Source: Planctomycetota bacterium
GTDB taxonomy: Bacteria; Planctomycetota; SBBH01; JAHFOU01
Length of the DNA stretch: 10,593 nucleotides
Assembly (NCBI GenBank): GCA_023261525.1
Contig: JAHFOU010000051.1
Location: 1 to 10,593 of the forward strand
Reading direction: 5' to 3'
Part shown: positions 1-7,269 of the stretch, piece by piece
Layout of the letters: every line of letters begins with the position of its first letter
Numbering within the stretch: the first letter of the stretch is position 1
Translations under genes and position numbers: made by a program
The notes under the pieces: model-generated
The model's database searches: none
Told to the model about the DNA's origin: nothing
The model's input: the letters and a program-made list of their open reading frames with translations, nothing else

Positions 1-1335
<1,335 letters not shown>

Positions 1336-1339
<4 letters not shown>

Positions 1340-1950
1340 CGGGGGTCTCCTTCTTGGTTTCGGATGTGGCGGTCCCAGAACTCTCGTACCTGTCGTCTCG
1401 TCAATTCCAGATCGTCGTCATTTCGGATCACGGCATGGGCCTGGGCGCGCTTGGCGGCCAGGTCGGCCTGGAAGGCCTGGCGGCGGGCGGCCTCGGCGGG
1501 CTCCCAGCCCCGGTTCCGTTGCAGGCGGGCCCTCCGCGTGTCCTCGGAAGCCTCCACGAAGAGGAGGACGTCGCAGTGCGGCGCCAGCCCGGCTTCCCAC
1601 AAAAGGGGAATGTCCAGGACCAGGGCCGACGCGGCCTTGGCCTTCTCGGCGGCCAGCCAGGCGTCCCGGATCCGTCCGACCCTGGGGTGGAGGATGGCCT
1701 CCAGGCCCTTGAGGGCCTGGGGATCGGAGAAGACCTTCTCGGAGACCTTCGTCCGGTCCACGGCCCCGCCGGGACCGAGGATGCCGGGCCCCAGGAGGGC
1801 CGCGGCCTCGCGGAGGACCTCGGGATCCTGCCAGGCCTGGCGCACCGCGGCGTCCGCGTCGTGCACGGAGGCGCCCAGGTCGCCCAGCAGGCCCGCCACG
1901 GTGGACTTGCCCGCCCCGACCCCGCCGAGAAGCCCGATCACCTTCGTCAT
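1336..1950 (-). CDS. coaE: Dephospho-CoA kinase
   Basis: This cytosolic enzyme carries out the last step of coenzyme A synthesis, ATP-dependent phosphorylation of the 3'-hydroxyl of dephospho-CoA. At 204 residues it has the usual family length. The P-loop GGVGAGKST is at residues 9-17. The substrate-site DAD motif is at 31-33, followed by the family's conserved Arg (Arg37, DADAAVRQ). The core strand reads LDIPLLWEAGL (usually DVPLLFE-GL), followed by CDVLLFVEA. The C-terminal lid is Arg-rich and includes a VIRND motif. The ATG overlaps the polA stop as ATGA (1947-1950), and the TGA overlaps the rho start in the same way. The gene is therefore translated in a polA-coaE-rho chain. Proximity of coaE to polA is known in other bacteria (Bacillus has polA-mutM-coaE); here mutM is absent and rho follows instead. 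Nothing suggests inactivation. Confidence 0.97.
1347..1352 (-). promoter_or_regulatory. Ribosome binding site of rho, inside coaE
   Basis: AAGGAG on the minus strand lies 7 bases before the rho ATG at 1339, within the last codons of coaE. It fixes the rho start at the ATGA overlap, and it would let rho be translated independently as well as by coupling to coaE. Confidence 0.7.
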
Positions 1951-4529
1951 CCCGCGGCCCCCCAGGTCTCCCCGGAGGAGGTGTTCACGACCAGGGGGAC
2001 GTCGAGGCGCATGGCCGAGGTCATGGCCTCGACGACGAGCCTGGCCGTCTCCGTCTCGGCCTTGCGCGGCACGTTGAGGACCAGCTCGTCATGGATCTGC
2101 AGGAGGATGCGGGCCGGCGAGGCGGCCCCGGCCAGGGCCCGGTCCACCCGGATCATGGCGATCTTCATGAGGTCGGCGGCGGTGCCCTGGATCACGGTGT
2201 TCACGGCCACCCGCTCGGCGGCCATGCGCTGGGCCGGGTTGGGCGAGGTCAGGAAGGGCACCGGGCGGCGGCGCCCCGAGAGGGTCTTCACGTAACCGTC
2301 CTTGCGTGCTTGCTCGATCGTGCGGGAGAGGAAGGCCTTCACGCCGGAGAACTCCCGGAAGTAGGCGTCGATGAAGGCCTGGGCCTCCTTCACGGTCTTC
2401 TTGAGGTCCCTTGCTAGGGTGAAGGCCGTCTTGCCGTAGATCACGCTGAAGTTGACGGTCTTGGCGAAGTTCCGCATGACGTCGGTGACCTCCCCGAGGG
2501 GTACGCCGTGGATGCGGGCCGCCACGGCCGCGTGGATGTCCTCCCCCTTGGAGAAGGCCTGGCGCAGGACCTGGTCGCCGGAGACATGGGCCAGCACCCT
2601 CAGCTCGATCTGGGAGTAGTCGGCCGCCAGCAGGACGTCCCCGGGGCGGTGGGGCCGGAAGGCCTCCCGGATGCTCCGCCCGATCTCGGTGCGGATGGGG
2701 ATGTTCTGGAGGTTGGGGCGGGTGGAGGAGAGGCGCCCGGTGGCCGCCACGGCCTGGTTGAAGGTGGTATGGAGGCGCCCGTCCTCGCCGACGAGCTCGG
2801 GCAGGGCATCCACATAGGTGTTCTTGAGCTTGTCCAGCTGGCGGTATTCCAGGATCAGGGCCGGCAGGGTGTGGACGGAAGCCAGGTCCTCCAGGACCTC
2901 GGCGTCGGTGGAGTAGCCGGTCTTGCCCTTGCGGCCATGGGGAAGCTTCAGCTCCTCGAAGAGGACCTGGGCCAGCTGCTTGGGGGAGCCGATGGTGAAG
3001 GGATGCCCGGCCTCGGCGTGGATGCGGGTCTCGAGCTCGGCCAGGCGCTTGCCGAGCTCGGCCGAGACCTTGGCCAGGACCTTGTTGTCCAGGGCGATGC
3101 CTTCCAATTCCATGCCCACGAGGATGGGCAGGAGGGGGAGCTCGATCTCCTCCATCAGGTGACCGAGCTTCTGCTCGTTCAGGGCGGTCTTCAGGAGGGG
3201 CGCGAGATCCCGGGCGGCCAGGGCGCGTGCGGCCGCGCGCCCGGCGAGGTGCTCGGGAGGCTCGGGCTCGGCGGCCTTGCCGCGCTTGGCCGCCGGAGCC
3301 AGGGGAAGCTCCCGGCCCAGGCGCTCCCGGGCCAGGTCCTCCAGGCGGTTGGCGGATTCGGGATGGAGGAGGTAGGCGGCCAGGAGGGTGTCGAAGGCGG
3401 GGCGGGGCGTTTCCGCCAGGCCCGCGCGGCGCAGGGCGATCAACGCCCCTTTCAGGTCATGGCCGACCAGGACGGTCTTTTCCCAGGAGGCCGCGGCCAG
3501 GGCCTGGGGGGAGCAGAGCAGGGGATCGCCTTTCTCCGGCGCGAGGATGAAGTCTCCGGCATCCGGGAGGGCGGCCTCCAAGGCCCAGGTTCCGGTCAGG
3601 GGTGGCGCCTTCTGGACGCGGCGGACGGCGGGGATCTCGGCGGCGGCTCCCGCGGCGGGCGCGTCCTCTCCGGCAGGATCCAGCTCGGACAGGAAACGCT
3701 GGAAGCCCAGGGACTTCATCAGCTCCGCGCCATCCGGGGAGAGCCCGGAGGGCAGGGGGCAGGCGTCCAGGTCCAGGGACACGGGGGCCTGGCGGTCGAT
3801 GACGGCCAGGGCGAGGCTGGAGAGCGCCGACTCCCGCCCGGCCTCCAGGGCCTCGGCCACCTTGGGCGTGGCATGGGCGGTCGGATCCTTCAGGAGGGCC
3901 TGGAGGCTCCCGGCCGAGGCCAGGAGCTTCTGGGCCGTCTTGGCCCCGATCCCGTCCACGCCGGGGATGTTGTCCGAGCTGTCCCCGGTGAGGGCCAGGA
4001 AGTCGGGCACCTGGGCGGGCGTGAGGCCCTTGTCGGCCATCAGCTCGGCCGGGCCGATGCGGGCATTCTTGCGGGGGTCGAAGACGGAGACCTTGTCGGA
4101 AAGGAGCTGGCCGGCATCCTTGTCGCTGGTGACCAGGCTGACCCGCCAGCCCTTGGCCTCGGCCCGGGCGGAGAGGGTGCCCAGGAGGTCGTCGGCCTCA
4201 TAGCCCTTGAGCTCGGTCTGGACGATGCCCAGGGCCTTCAGGACCCCCTTCAGGAGCTCGATCTGGGTGTGCAGCCCTTCTGGCGTGGGAGCCCTCTGGA
4301 TCTTGTATTCCTTGAAGGAGAGGTGCCGGAAGGTGGGGCCGGGGGCGTCGAAGGTGACGACGAAGCGGTCGGGCTTGAGCTGGCGCATCAGCTTGAAGAG
4401 GGTGGAGAGCACCCCGTAGGGCACCTGGGTGGCGCGGCCGTCGGGGGAGGACATGGGTGGCAGGGCGTAGAACGCCTGGTAGCAGAGGGCATGTCCGTCC
4501 ACGAGGATAAGGTGGGGTGAATCCGTCAC
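1947..4529 (-). CDS. polA: DNA polymerase I, degenerate proofreading domain
   Basis: This repair and Okazaki-fragment polymerase has 860 residues. The 5'-nuclease domain (about 1-285) is intact: DGHA at 11-14, FDAPG at 60-64, EADD at 111-114, TSDKD at 134-138, GDSSDNIPG at 182-190. The polymerase domain (about 470-860) has motif A DYSQIELR (Asp637), motif B RNFAKTVNFSVIYG (Arg686, Lys690, Tyr698) and motif C QIHDELV (His813, Asp814, Glu815). The middle domain (about 310-450) lacks the 3'-5' exonuclease ligands. There is no D-x-E at Exo I (TWALEA, 314-319). Exo II reads GHDLKGA where proofreading enzymes have NLKYD, and Exo III has no Y-x3-D. It should therefore not proofread, like the Taq enzyme. 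The start is GTG at 4529, supported by the conserved LILVDGHA beginning, though its Shine-Dalgarno site is weak. A promoter lies about 70 bases upstream. Confidence 0.98.
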   Translation of the reverse strand: MTDSPHLILVDGHALCYQAFYALPPMSSPDGRATQVPYGVLSTLFKLMRQLKPDRFVVTFDAPGPTFRHLSFKEYKIQRAPTPEGLHTQIELLKGVLKALGIVQTELKGYEADDLLGTLSARAEAKGWRVSLVTSDKDAGQLLSDKVSVFDPRKNARIGPAELMADKGLTPAQVPDFLALTGDSSDNIPGVDGIGAKTAQKLLASAGSLQALLKDPTAHATPKVAEALEAGRESALSSLALAVIDRQAPVSLDLDACPLPSGLSPDGAELMKSLGFQRFLSELDPAGEDAPAAGAAAEIPAVRRVQKAPPLTGTWALEAALPDAGDFILAPEKGDPLLCSPQALAAASWEKTVLVGHDLKGALIALRRAGLAETPRPAFDTLLAAYLLHPESANRLEDLARERLGRELPLAPAAKRGKAAEPEPPEHLAGRAAARALAARDLAPLLKTALNEQKLGHLMEEIELPLLPILVGMELEGIALDNKVLAKVSAELGKRLAELETRIHAEAGHPFTIGSPKQLAQVLFEELKLPHGRKGKTGYSTDAEVLEDLASVHTLPALILEYRQLDKLKNTYVDALPELVGEDGRLHTTFNQAVAATGRLSSTRPNLQNIPIRTEIGRSIREAFRPHRPGDVLLAADYSQIELRVLAHVSGDQVLRQAFSKGEDIHAAVAARIHGVPLGEVTDVMRNFAKTVNFSVIYGKTAFTLARDLKKTVKEAQAFIDAYFREFSGVKAFLSRTIEQARKDGYVKTLSGRRRPVPFLTSPNPAQRMAAERVAVNTVIQGTAADLMKIAMIRVDRALAGAASPARILLQIHDELVLNVPRKAETETARLVVEAMTSAMRLDVPLVVNTSSGETWGAAG

Positions 4530-4594
4530 GTCTCTGTTGGCCTGAGGGGATTTCGGGAGAATGCGCCTGGATGTCGGCGCCGGAACGAGGGCCT

Positions 4595-4622
4595 AGGATA
4601 GTCCCCGGGGGCGGGGAGTCAA
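4595..4622 (-). promoter_or_regulatory. Predicted sigma70-type promoter of polA-coaE-rho
   Basis: On the minus strand TTGACT (4617-4622) is followed by 16 bases and TATCCT (4595-4600). This would start transcription near 4588 and give a leader of about 60 bases before the polA GTG. The -35 box begins only 3 bases beyond the GAF-gene stop codon. The spacer contains the palindrome CCCCGGGG. This is a motif match only. Confidence 0.5.
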
Positions 4623-4625
4623 GCC

Positions 4626-5165
4626 CTAGCCGTAGCCCCGGCGCTGGCGGCGCTGCTCGAGGGCATCCGTCCCGGCCGGCTTTTCCTCTAGGGCGGGCAC
4701 CAGGGGGGCGATGGTCTTGCAGACGGCCTCCAGGAGGTCCTGGTCCAGGCGGTCGAAGCCCTTGGGCTTGCTGGAGCAGATGTCCAGGACGGCGACGACC
4801 CGGCCCTGGAGGAAGACGGGCAGGATGATCTCGGACTTGATGGGGATCTCGATGTGCTCGTAACGGCTGCCGCCGGCGTCCGGGAGGATCTGGGGGCGTC
4901 GGGACCGCACGGCCCAGCCCAGGAGGCCCTCCAGCGGCTCGCTGGGCTCGGGGGGGATGGCGTCGGCGCCGCGGTGGAAGGCCAGGAAGAGGCTGCGGGG
5001 CCGCTTCAGGTAGAGCCCGGTCCAGGTGTAGTGGGGGAAGGTGTCGTGGACGAGGTTGAGGGCGTGGCGGCAGGCGTCCGCCCGGTCTCGGGCGGACTCG
5101 GAGATGGCCCGGACCTTCTCCAGGAGGTAGCCGTCGCTGAACTTGGTGCGGCGGATCACGGTCAT
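4626..5165 (-). CDS. GAF-domain protein, fRMsr-like fold without its cysteines
   Basis: This is a 179-residue cytosolic protein made of one GAF domain (about 12-158) and a basic, Arg/Gln-rich tail. Features typical of GAF and of free methionine-(R)-sulfoxide reductase (fRMsr) are HYTWTGLYL (45-53), GLLGWAVRSRRPQILPD (80-96), a KSEIILPVF strand (110-118) and GRVVAVLDICSS (121-132), followed by GFDRLDQDLL. fRMsr uses three cysteines, in PAC, GVCG and ACD contexts. Here those places read without Cys (GLLG at 80-83, HIEIP at 104-108); the only cysteines are 32, 130 and 149. It is more likely a ligand-binding or signalling GAF protein than a reductase. The ATG at 5165 has no clear Shine-Dalgarno site and sits where a TAGGAT -10 box would start transcription, so the mRNA may be leaderless. 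The gene lies upstream of polA in the same direction, with a 96-base gap. The ligand is unknown. Confidence 0.85.
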   Translation of the reverse strand: MTVIRRTKFSDGYLLEKVRAISESARDRADACRHALNLVHDTFPHYTWTGLYLKRPRSLFLAFHRGADAIPPEPSEPLEGLLGWAVRSRRPQILPDAGGSRYEHIEIPIKSEIILPVFLQGRVVAVLDICSSKPKGFDRLDQDLLEAVCKTIAPLVPALEEKPAGTDALEQRRQRRGYG

Positions 5166-5171
5166 GGGGGA

Positions 5172-5200
5172 ATCCTAGCCCGGCTGGGAGGAGAGGGCAA
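5172..5200 (-). promoter_or_regulatory. Predicted promoter of the GAF gene (leaderless start)
   Basis: On the minus strand TTGCCC (5195-5200), 17 bases and TAGGAT (5172-5177) make a plausible sigma70-type promoter. The expected start point is 5165-5166, the A of the ATG itself. Its -35 box lies 8 bases from that of the divergent promoter at 5209-5236. Confidence 0.45.
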
Positions 5201-5208
5201 ATCGGGGG

Positions 5209-5236
5209 TTGACAGGGTGATCGTTAGTGATAGTAT
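5209..5236 (+). promoter_or_regulatory. Predicted promoter of the HTH/zinc-ribbon operon
   Basis: A perfect TTGACA (5209-5214) is followed by 16 bases and TAGTAT (5231-5236), giving a start near 5243 and a leader of about 36 bases. The region is AT-rich against a GC-rich background. Two of the four phased TGAT tetramers fall wholly or partly between the two boxes. Confidence 0.65.
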
Positions 5237-5256
5237 TTGATTTGTAATGATTCATT
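5218..5256 (+). promoter_or_regulatory. Candidate operator: four TGAT repeats at 10-bp steps plus palindrome
   Basis: TGAT occurs at 5218-5221, 5228-5231, 5238-5241 and 5248-5251, exactly one helical turn apart. The last copy is inside the inverted repeat AATGATTCATT (5246-5256), just after the expected transcription start. The array covers the promoter spacer, -10 box and start point. A protein bound here would sit on one face of the DNA and block transcription. The adjacent excisionase-type HTH protein is the obvious candidate binder, by inference. Confidence 0.5.
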
Positions 5257-5265
5257 TTGGTCTTC

Positions 5266-5271
5266 AGGAGG
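5266..5271 (+). promoter_or_regulatory. Ribosome binding site of the HTH/zinc-ribbon gene
   Basis: AGGAGG lies 7 bases before ATG 5279. It picks this start over an in-frame ATT/ATG-type start further upstream at 5237, which would fall within the -10/leader region. Confidence 0.8.
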
Positions 5272-5278
5272 ACGCGGC

Positions 5279-5713
5279 ATGACGGTCGACGAAGCGATCT
5301 CGGAGGAGAAGCGCTGGTACACGGTCCGGGAGGCGGCGGAGTACCTGGACGTCAGCGAGCCGACCCTCTTCCGCTGGATGAAGGCGGGGACCCTGTCCTT
5401 CCACAAGGTGGGGGGCTCGACGCGCTTCACCCGGCAGGGGCTGGATGCGGTGGTGGAGAAGACGACGGGGGAGCGGGAGGCCCAGGCGGCACTGGGCCGT
5501 TGCGCCTCCTGCGGGAACAACGAGATGGTGGAAGGTCGGTTGCAGGGCACTGGCAAACTCTACTTCAAGCCGACGAAGACGAAGTTCTGGGTGCTGGCGG
5601 AGAGCCTGGTGGAGATGCAGGCCAGGGTCTGCCCGGCCTGCGGGCACGTGCAGATGCACGCGGACACGGAGAAACTGGGCAGGCTGAGGCCGAAGGGGGG
5701 GAAGACGTCATGA
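5279..5713 (+). CDS. Excisionase-type HTH protein fused to a zinc ribbon
   Basis: This 144-residue protein has two domains. Residues 13-60 form a MerR/excisionase-family helix-turn-helix (HTH_17 type): YTVREAAEYLDVSEPTLFRWM then GTLSFHKVGGSTRFTR, the usual recognition helix and wing. Residues 75-125 form a four-cysteine zinc ribbon with CASC (75-78) and CPAC (118-121), separated by aromatic-rich strands (KLYFKPTKTKFWVL). The ribbon resembles DUF6487-type domains, an assignment from memory. Family knowledge says such HTH domains bind short DNA sites, so the protein is probably a transcription regulator rather than a true excisionase, since no integrase or att site is visible. ATG 5279 is chosen for its AGGAGG site. 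The stop overlaps the next small gene as ATGA. A strong promoter with phased repeats lies directly upstream, which suggests autoregulation. Confidence 0.88.
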   Translation: MTVDEAISEEKRWYTVREAAEYLDVSEPTLFRWMKAGTLSFHKVGGSTRFTRQGLDAVVEKTTGEREAQAALGRCASCGNNEMVEGRLQGTGKLYFKPTKTKFWVLAESLVEMQARVCPACGHVQMHADTEKLGRLRPKGGKTS

Positions 5714-5793
5714 TGCCGCTGCTCGCGGACTGGGTCGGGCGCCTGCTCTGCGTGGCCATGATGACCTGGGCGCGCTGGAGGGCGGGGCGGTGA
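5710..5793 (+). CDS. 27-residue membrane-type microprotein, coupled at both ends
   Basis: The peptide begins MMPLLADWVGRLLCVAMMTW and ends in a basic ARWRAGR. One hydrophobic stretch (about 3-20) with a positively charged tail suggests a single membrane-associated helix. Position is the main evidence that it is real: its ATG overlaps the stop of the HTH gene as ATGA (5710-5713), and its TGA overlaps the GTG start of the next gene as GTGA (5790-5793). A G-rich AAGGGGGG site lies about 8 bases upstream. It could be a small regulator or partner of the membrane protein that follows. Alternatively it may only carry ribosomes from one gene to the next. No homologue is recognised. Confidence 0.6.
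   Translation: MMPLLADWVGRLLCVAMMTWARWRAGR
5777..5782 (+). promoter_or_regulatory. Ribosome binding site deciding the GTG start at 5790
   Basis: GGAGGG lies 7 bases before GTG 5790, inside the microprotein gene. Together with the GTGA overlap it supports a GTG rather than a downstream ATG start. Confidence 0.7.
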
Positions 5794-6716
5794 CGTTCTG
5801 GATCGTGGTCTCGGTGTTCGTGGCAGGCGGTATCACTGTCATCGTTTGTTTCCTGATGAACGCACTCCAATCCATGGCTTGTCGCGCTTCCAAAGACCTG
5901 GCAGGGATAGGTCCTCTCACCCTGCCTCAGCTTCTGTTCATCCCTTTCGTGTCTCCCGTAGAAGATCTATTTGGAATGTTGCCGAGACTTCCTCGGGGTT
6001 TCGTGTGGACGTTTTGGTTGCTAGGAGCCTCACTCAGCACCTTGCCCGTGGCCGTGTCCCTTCTAGAGGGGCAACGCATCGGAGAGGAGCAGCTCGTCTG
6101 GTCTCTGGTTCTGGCAGGAATCCTATGCGGAGGTTGGGCCGTCCTGGCCTGGGCATCCAAGGTGAGGTCTTCCTGGCCTGCGTTCCTCTGGACATTGCTG
6201 TCGCTAGGCGCGTTATTCGTGACTTCCGAAGGCTCTTATCAAAGGACGAGGGCCCAGAGAATGGGTGCCAAGGTATGTGGCATCAACAACCTCAAACAGA
6301 TCGGTTTGGCCCTTCGCCTCTACGAGGATCGGGAGGGGAAGTTCCCTCCTTATGACGGCGACCGCTTTCTCGCCAAGCTCTATCTCAGCGGCGATGTGCC
6401 GGACCTCAAGCTTTTCAGGCCCAAGGGGGCTCCAGTTCCGATCGAGGGCGAGGTGAGGGGCCTGCTTCCCGGCTGCATCCCGGGGATGGCCGCCTACCGG
6501 AATGCGACCTCCTGCCTTACGGAATGGTCCAATCCCAGCGTCTGCGCCATTGCCTGCGACACGATGCCCGATGGGAAGGGCCCTTACGGCGGAGGGCATG
6601 TTCGCATCGTCCTCTACCAGGATGGCTCGGTCAGATCCCAGACAGATCTCACCATCGGCTCCACGAACGGCGATCCGGGCGGTCCGAAGGACCTCTCGAT
6701 CTTGCAGACGAACTGA
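5790..6716 (+). CDS. Multi-pass membrane protein with pseudopilin-like C-terminal domain
   Basis: This 308-residue protein is not assigned to a named family. The N-terminal half is membranous, with helices at about 3-24, 70-92, 101-122 and 127-145 and a weaker one at 44-62. The last helix runs into VCGINNLKQIGLALRLYED (162-180) and KFPP (184-187). This matches the signature that follows the pilin helix in DUF1559/H-X9-DG prepilin-type proteins of Planctomycetes and Verrucomicrobia. The C-terminal part fits too: LAKLYLSGDVPDLKLF (194-209), an AIACD strand (253-257) and GGHVRIVLYQDGSV (268-281, His270, Asp278-Gly279). No prepilin-peptidase signal is visible. The pilin-like domain is probably periplasmic and tethered by the multi-pass part. 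The GTG start has a GGAGGG site and overlaps the microprotein stop. Base composition is low for the window (65/120 GC in 5881-6000). A second protein of this design is encoded at 7236-8018. Confidence 0.8.
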   Translation: MTFWIVVSVFVAGGITVIVCFLMNALQSMACRASKDLAGIGPLTLPQLLFIPFVSPVEDLFGMLPRLPRGFVWTFWLLGASLSTLPVAVSLLEGQRIGEEQLVWSLVLAGILCGGWAVLAWASKVRSSWPAFLWTLLSLGALFVTSEGSYQRTRAQRMGAKVCGINNLKQIGLALRLYEDREGKFPPYDGDRFLAKLYLSGDVPDLKLFRPKGAPVPIEGEVRGLLPGCIPGMAAYRNATSCLTEWSNPSVCAIACDTMPDGKGPYGGGHVRIVLYQDGSVRSQTDLTIGSTNGDPGGPKDLSILQTN

Positions 6717-6718
6717 CG

Positions 6719-6724
6719 AGGAGG
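6719..6724 (+). promoter_or_regulatory. Ribosome binding site of the 6730 gene
   Basis: AGGAGG lies 5 bases before ATG 6730 and immediately after the preceding stop codon (6714-6716). It rules out a much longer upstream in-frame start that would overlap the preceding gene by over 200 bases. Confidence 0.75.
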
Positions 6725-6729
6725 AAGGC

Positions 6730-7269
6730 ATGAAACGGATCACGATCGCGCTGGGATGCGTCCTCCTCCTCGTCCTGGCATTGGTGTTTTCAGGGACGCT
6801 CCCGGTCCGCTGGATGGGCGGCTACAGCTGCACCGAGATCTGCCCGGATTGCGGGATGACCCGCGGGGTCGAGGGGTATTGGGCCTTCTCTCCCGCGTGG
6901 AACCTGAGTTCCGAAAAGGCCCCGCCTACGGCGACCCTGGTCTCCCTCCAGTTGGGCGCCTGGGGGAGCGCCTCGAATCCACACCACGTCTGGAGGCCTT
7001 ACTCCGGGCAGATCACGTACCAGGGGGGGAACGGGGCTCACCCCTTCGGTGCCGGGCAGAAGGGCAAGGCCCACTTGGTTCTCCCGCAGGAGCTGGCGTT
7101 GGGTAAGCTGGATCCGGTCCTGGCCATGCAGGTGGTCCGGGCGCGTCTGGCCCGCGAGGAGTATGACCAAGGGGAAATCCCGTCCTGGTTCCAGGCCCGT
7201 GGCTGGCCGCCCCCGACCGCCGAGGAGGCCCGGGGATGGTGGGCGGCGAACCGCCCGGGGCCGTCATGA
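6730..7269 (+). CDS. Small membrane-anchored or secreted protein with CX3CX2C motif
   Basis: This 179-residue protein of unknown family starts MKR followed by a hydrophobic segment (about 5-22), so it is exported as a signal-anchored or signal-peptide protein. Just after the membrane comes GYSCTEICPDCGMTRG, with cysteines at 34, 38 and 41. These could bind a metal or form disulfides. The rest is soluble and rich in Gly, Pro, Trp and His. It includes SNPHHVWRPYSG (87-98), and a C-terminal ARLAREEYDQGEIPSWFQ segment followed by a Trp/Pro-rich tail. There is no lipobox: Cys10 lies inside the hydrophobic segment. The gene is 13 bases after its upstream neighbour and overlaps the start of the next, so it sits inside the operon between two pseudopilin-like membrane proteins. 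No function can be assigned. Confidence 0.8.
   Translation: MKRITIALGCVLLLVLALVFSGTLPVRWMGGYSCTEICPDCGMTRGVEGYWAFSPAWNLSSEKAPPTATLVSLQLGAWGSASNPHHVWRPYSGQITYQGGNGAHPFGAGQKGKAHLVLPQELALGKLDPVLAMQVVRARLAREEYDQGEIPSWFQARGWPPPTAEEARGWWAANRPGPS
7223..7228 (+). promoter_or_regulatory. Ribosome binding site favouring the 7236 start
   Basis: AGGAGG lies 7 bases before ATG 7236, within the end of the preceding gene. The competing in-frame ATG 7266 has an ATGA overlap with that gene's stop but only a weak G-rich site. Confidence 0.5.

Noticed and set aside
2508..4520. Long plus-strand open frame opposite polA
   Set aside because: Same cause: a Gly/Leu/Gln-rich translation that mirrors polA codon use.
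4601..4616. CCCCGGGG palindrome as a terminator after the GAF gene
   Set aside because: The arms are short with almost no loop and no T-run follows. It lies in the spacer of the polA promoter.
5279..5713. True excisionase of a mobile element
   Set aside because: No integrase, tRNA, att repeats or phage genes in the window; the zinc-ribbon fusion and operon position fit a regulator better.
6213..6743. Minus-strand open frame opposite the pseudopilin-like gene
   Set aside because: No Shine-Dalgarno site or domain, and the plus-strand gene is supported by motifs and operon spacing.
6826..6858. CX3CX2C as a radical SAM iron-sulfur motif
   Set aside because: The protein is short, exported and lacks the rest of a radical SAM barrel.
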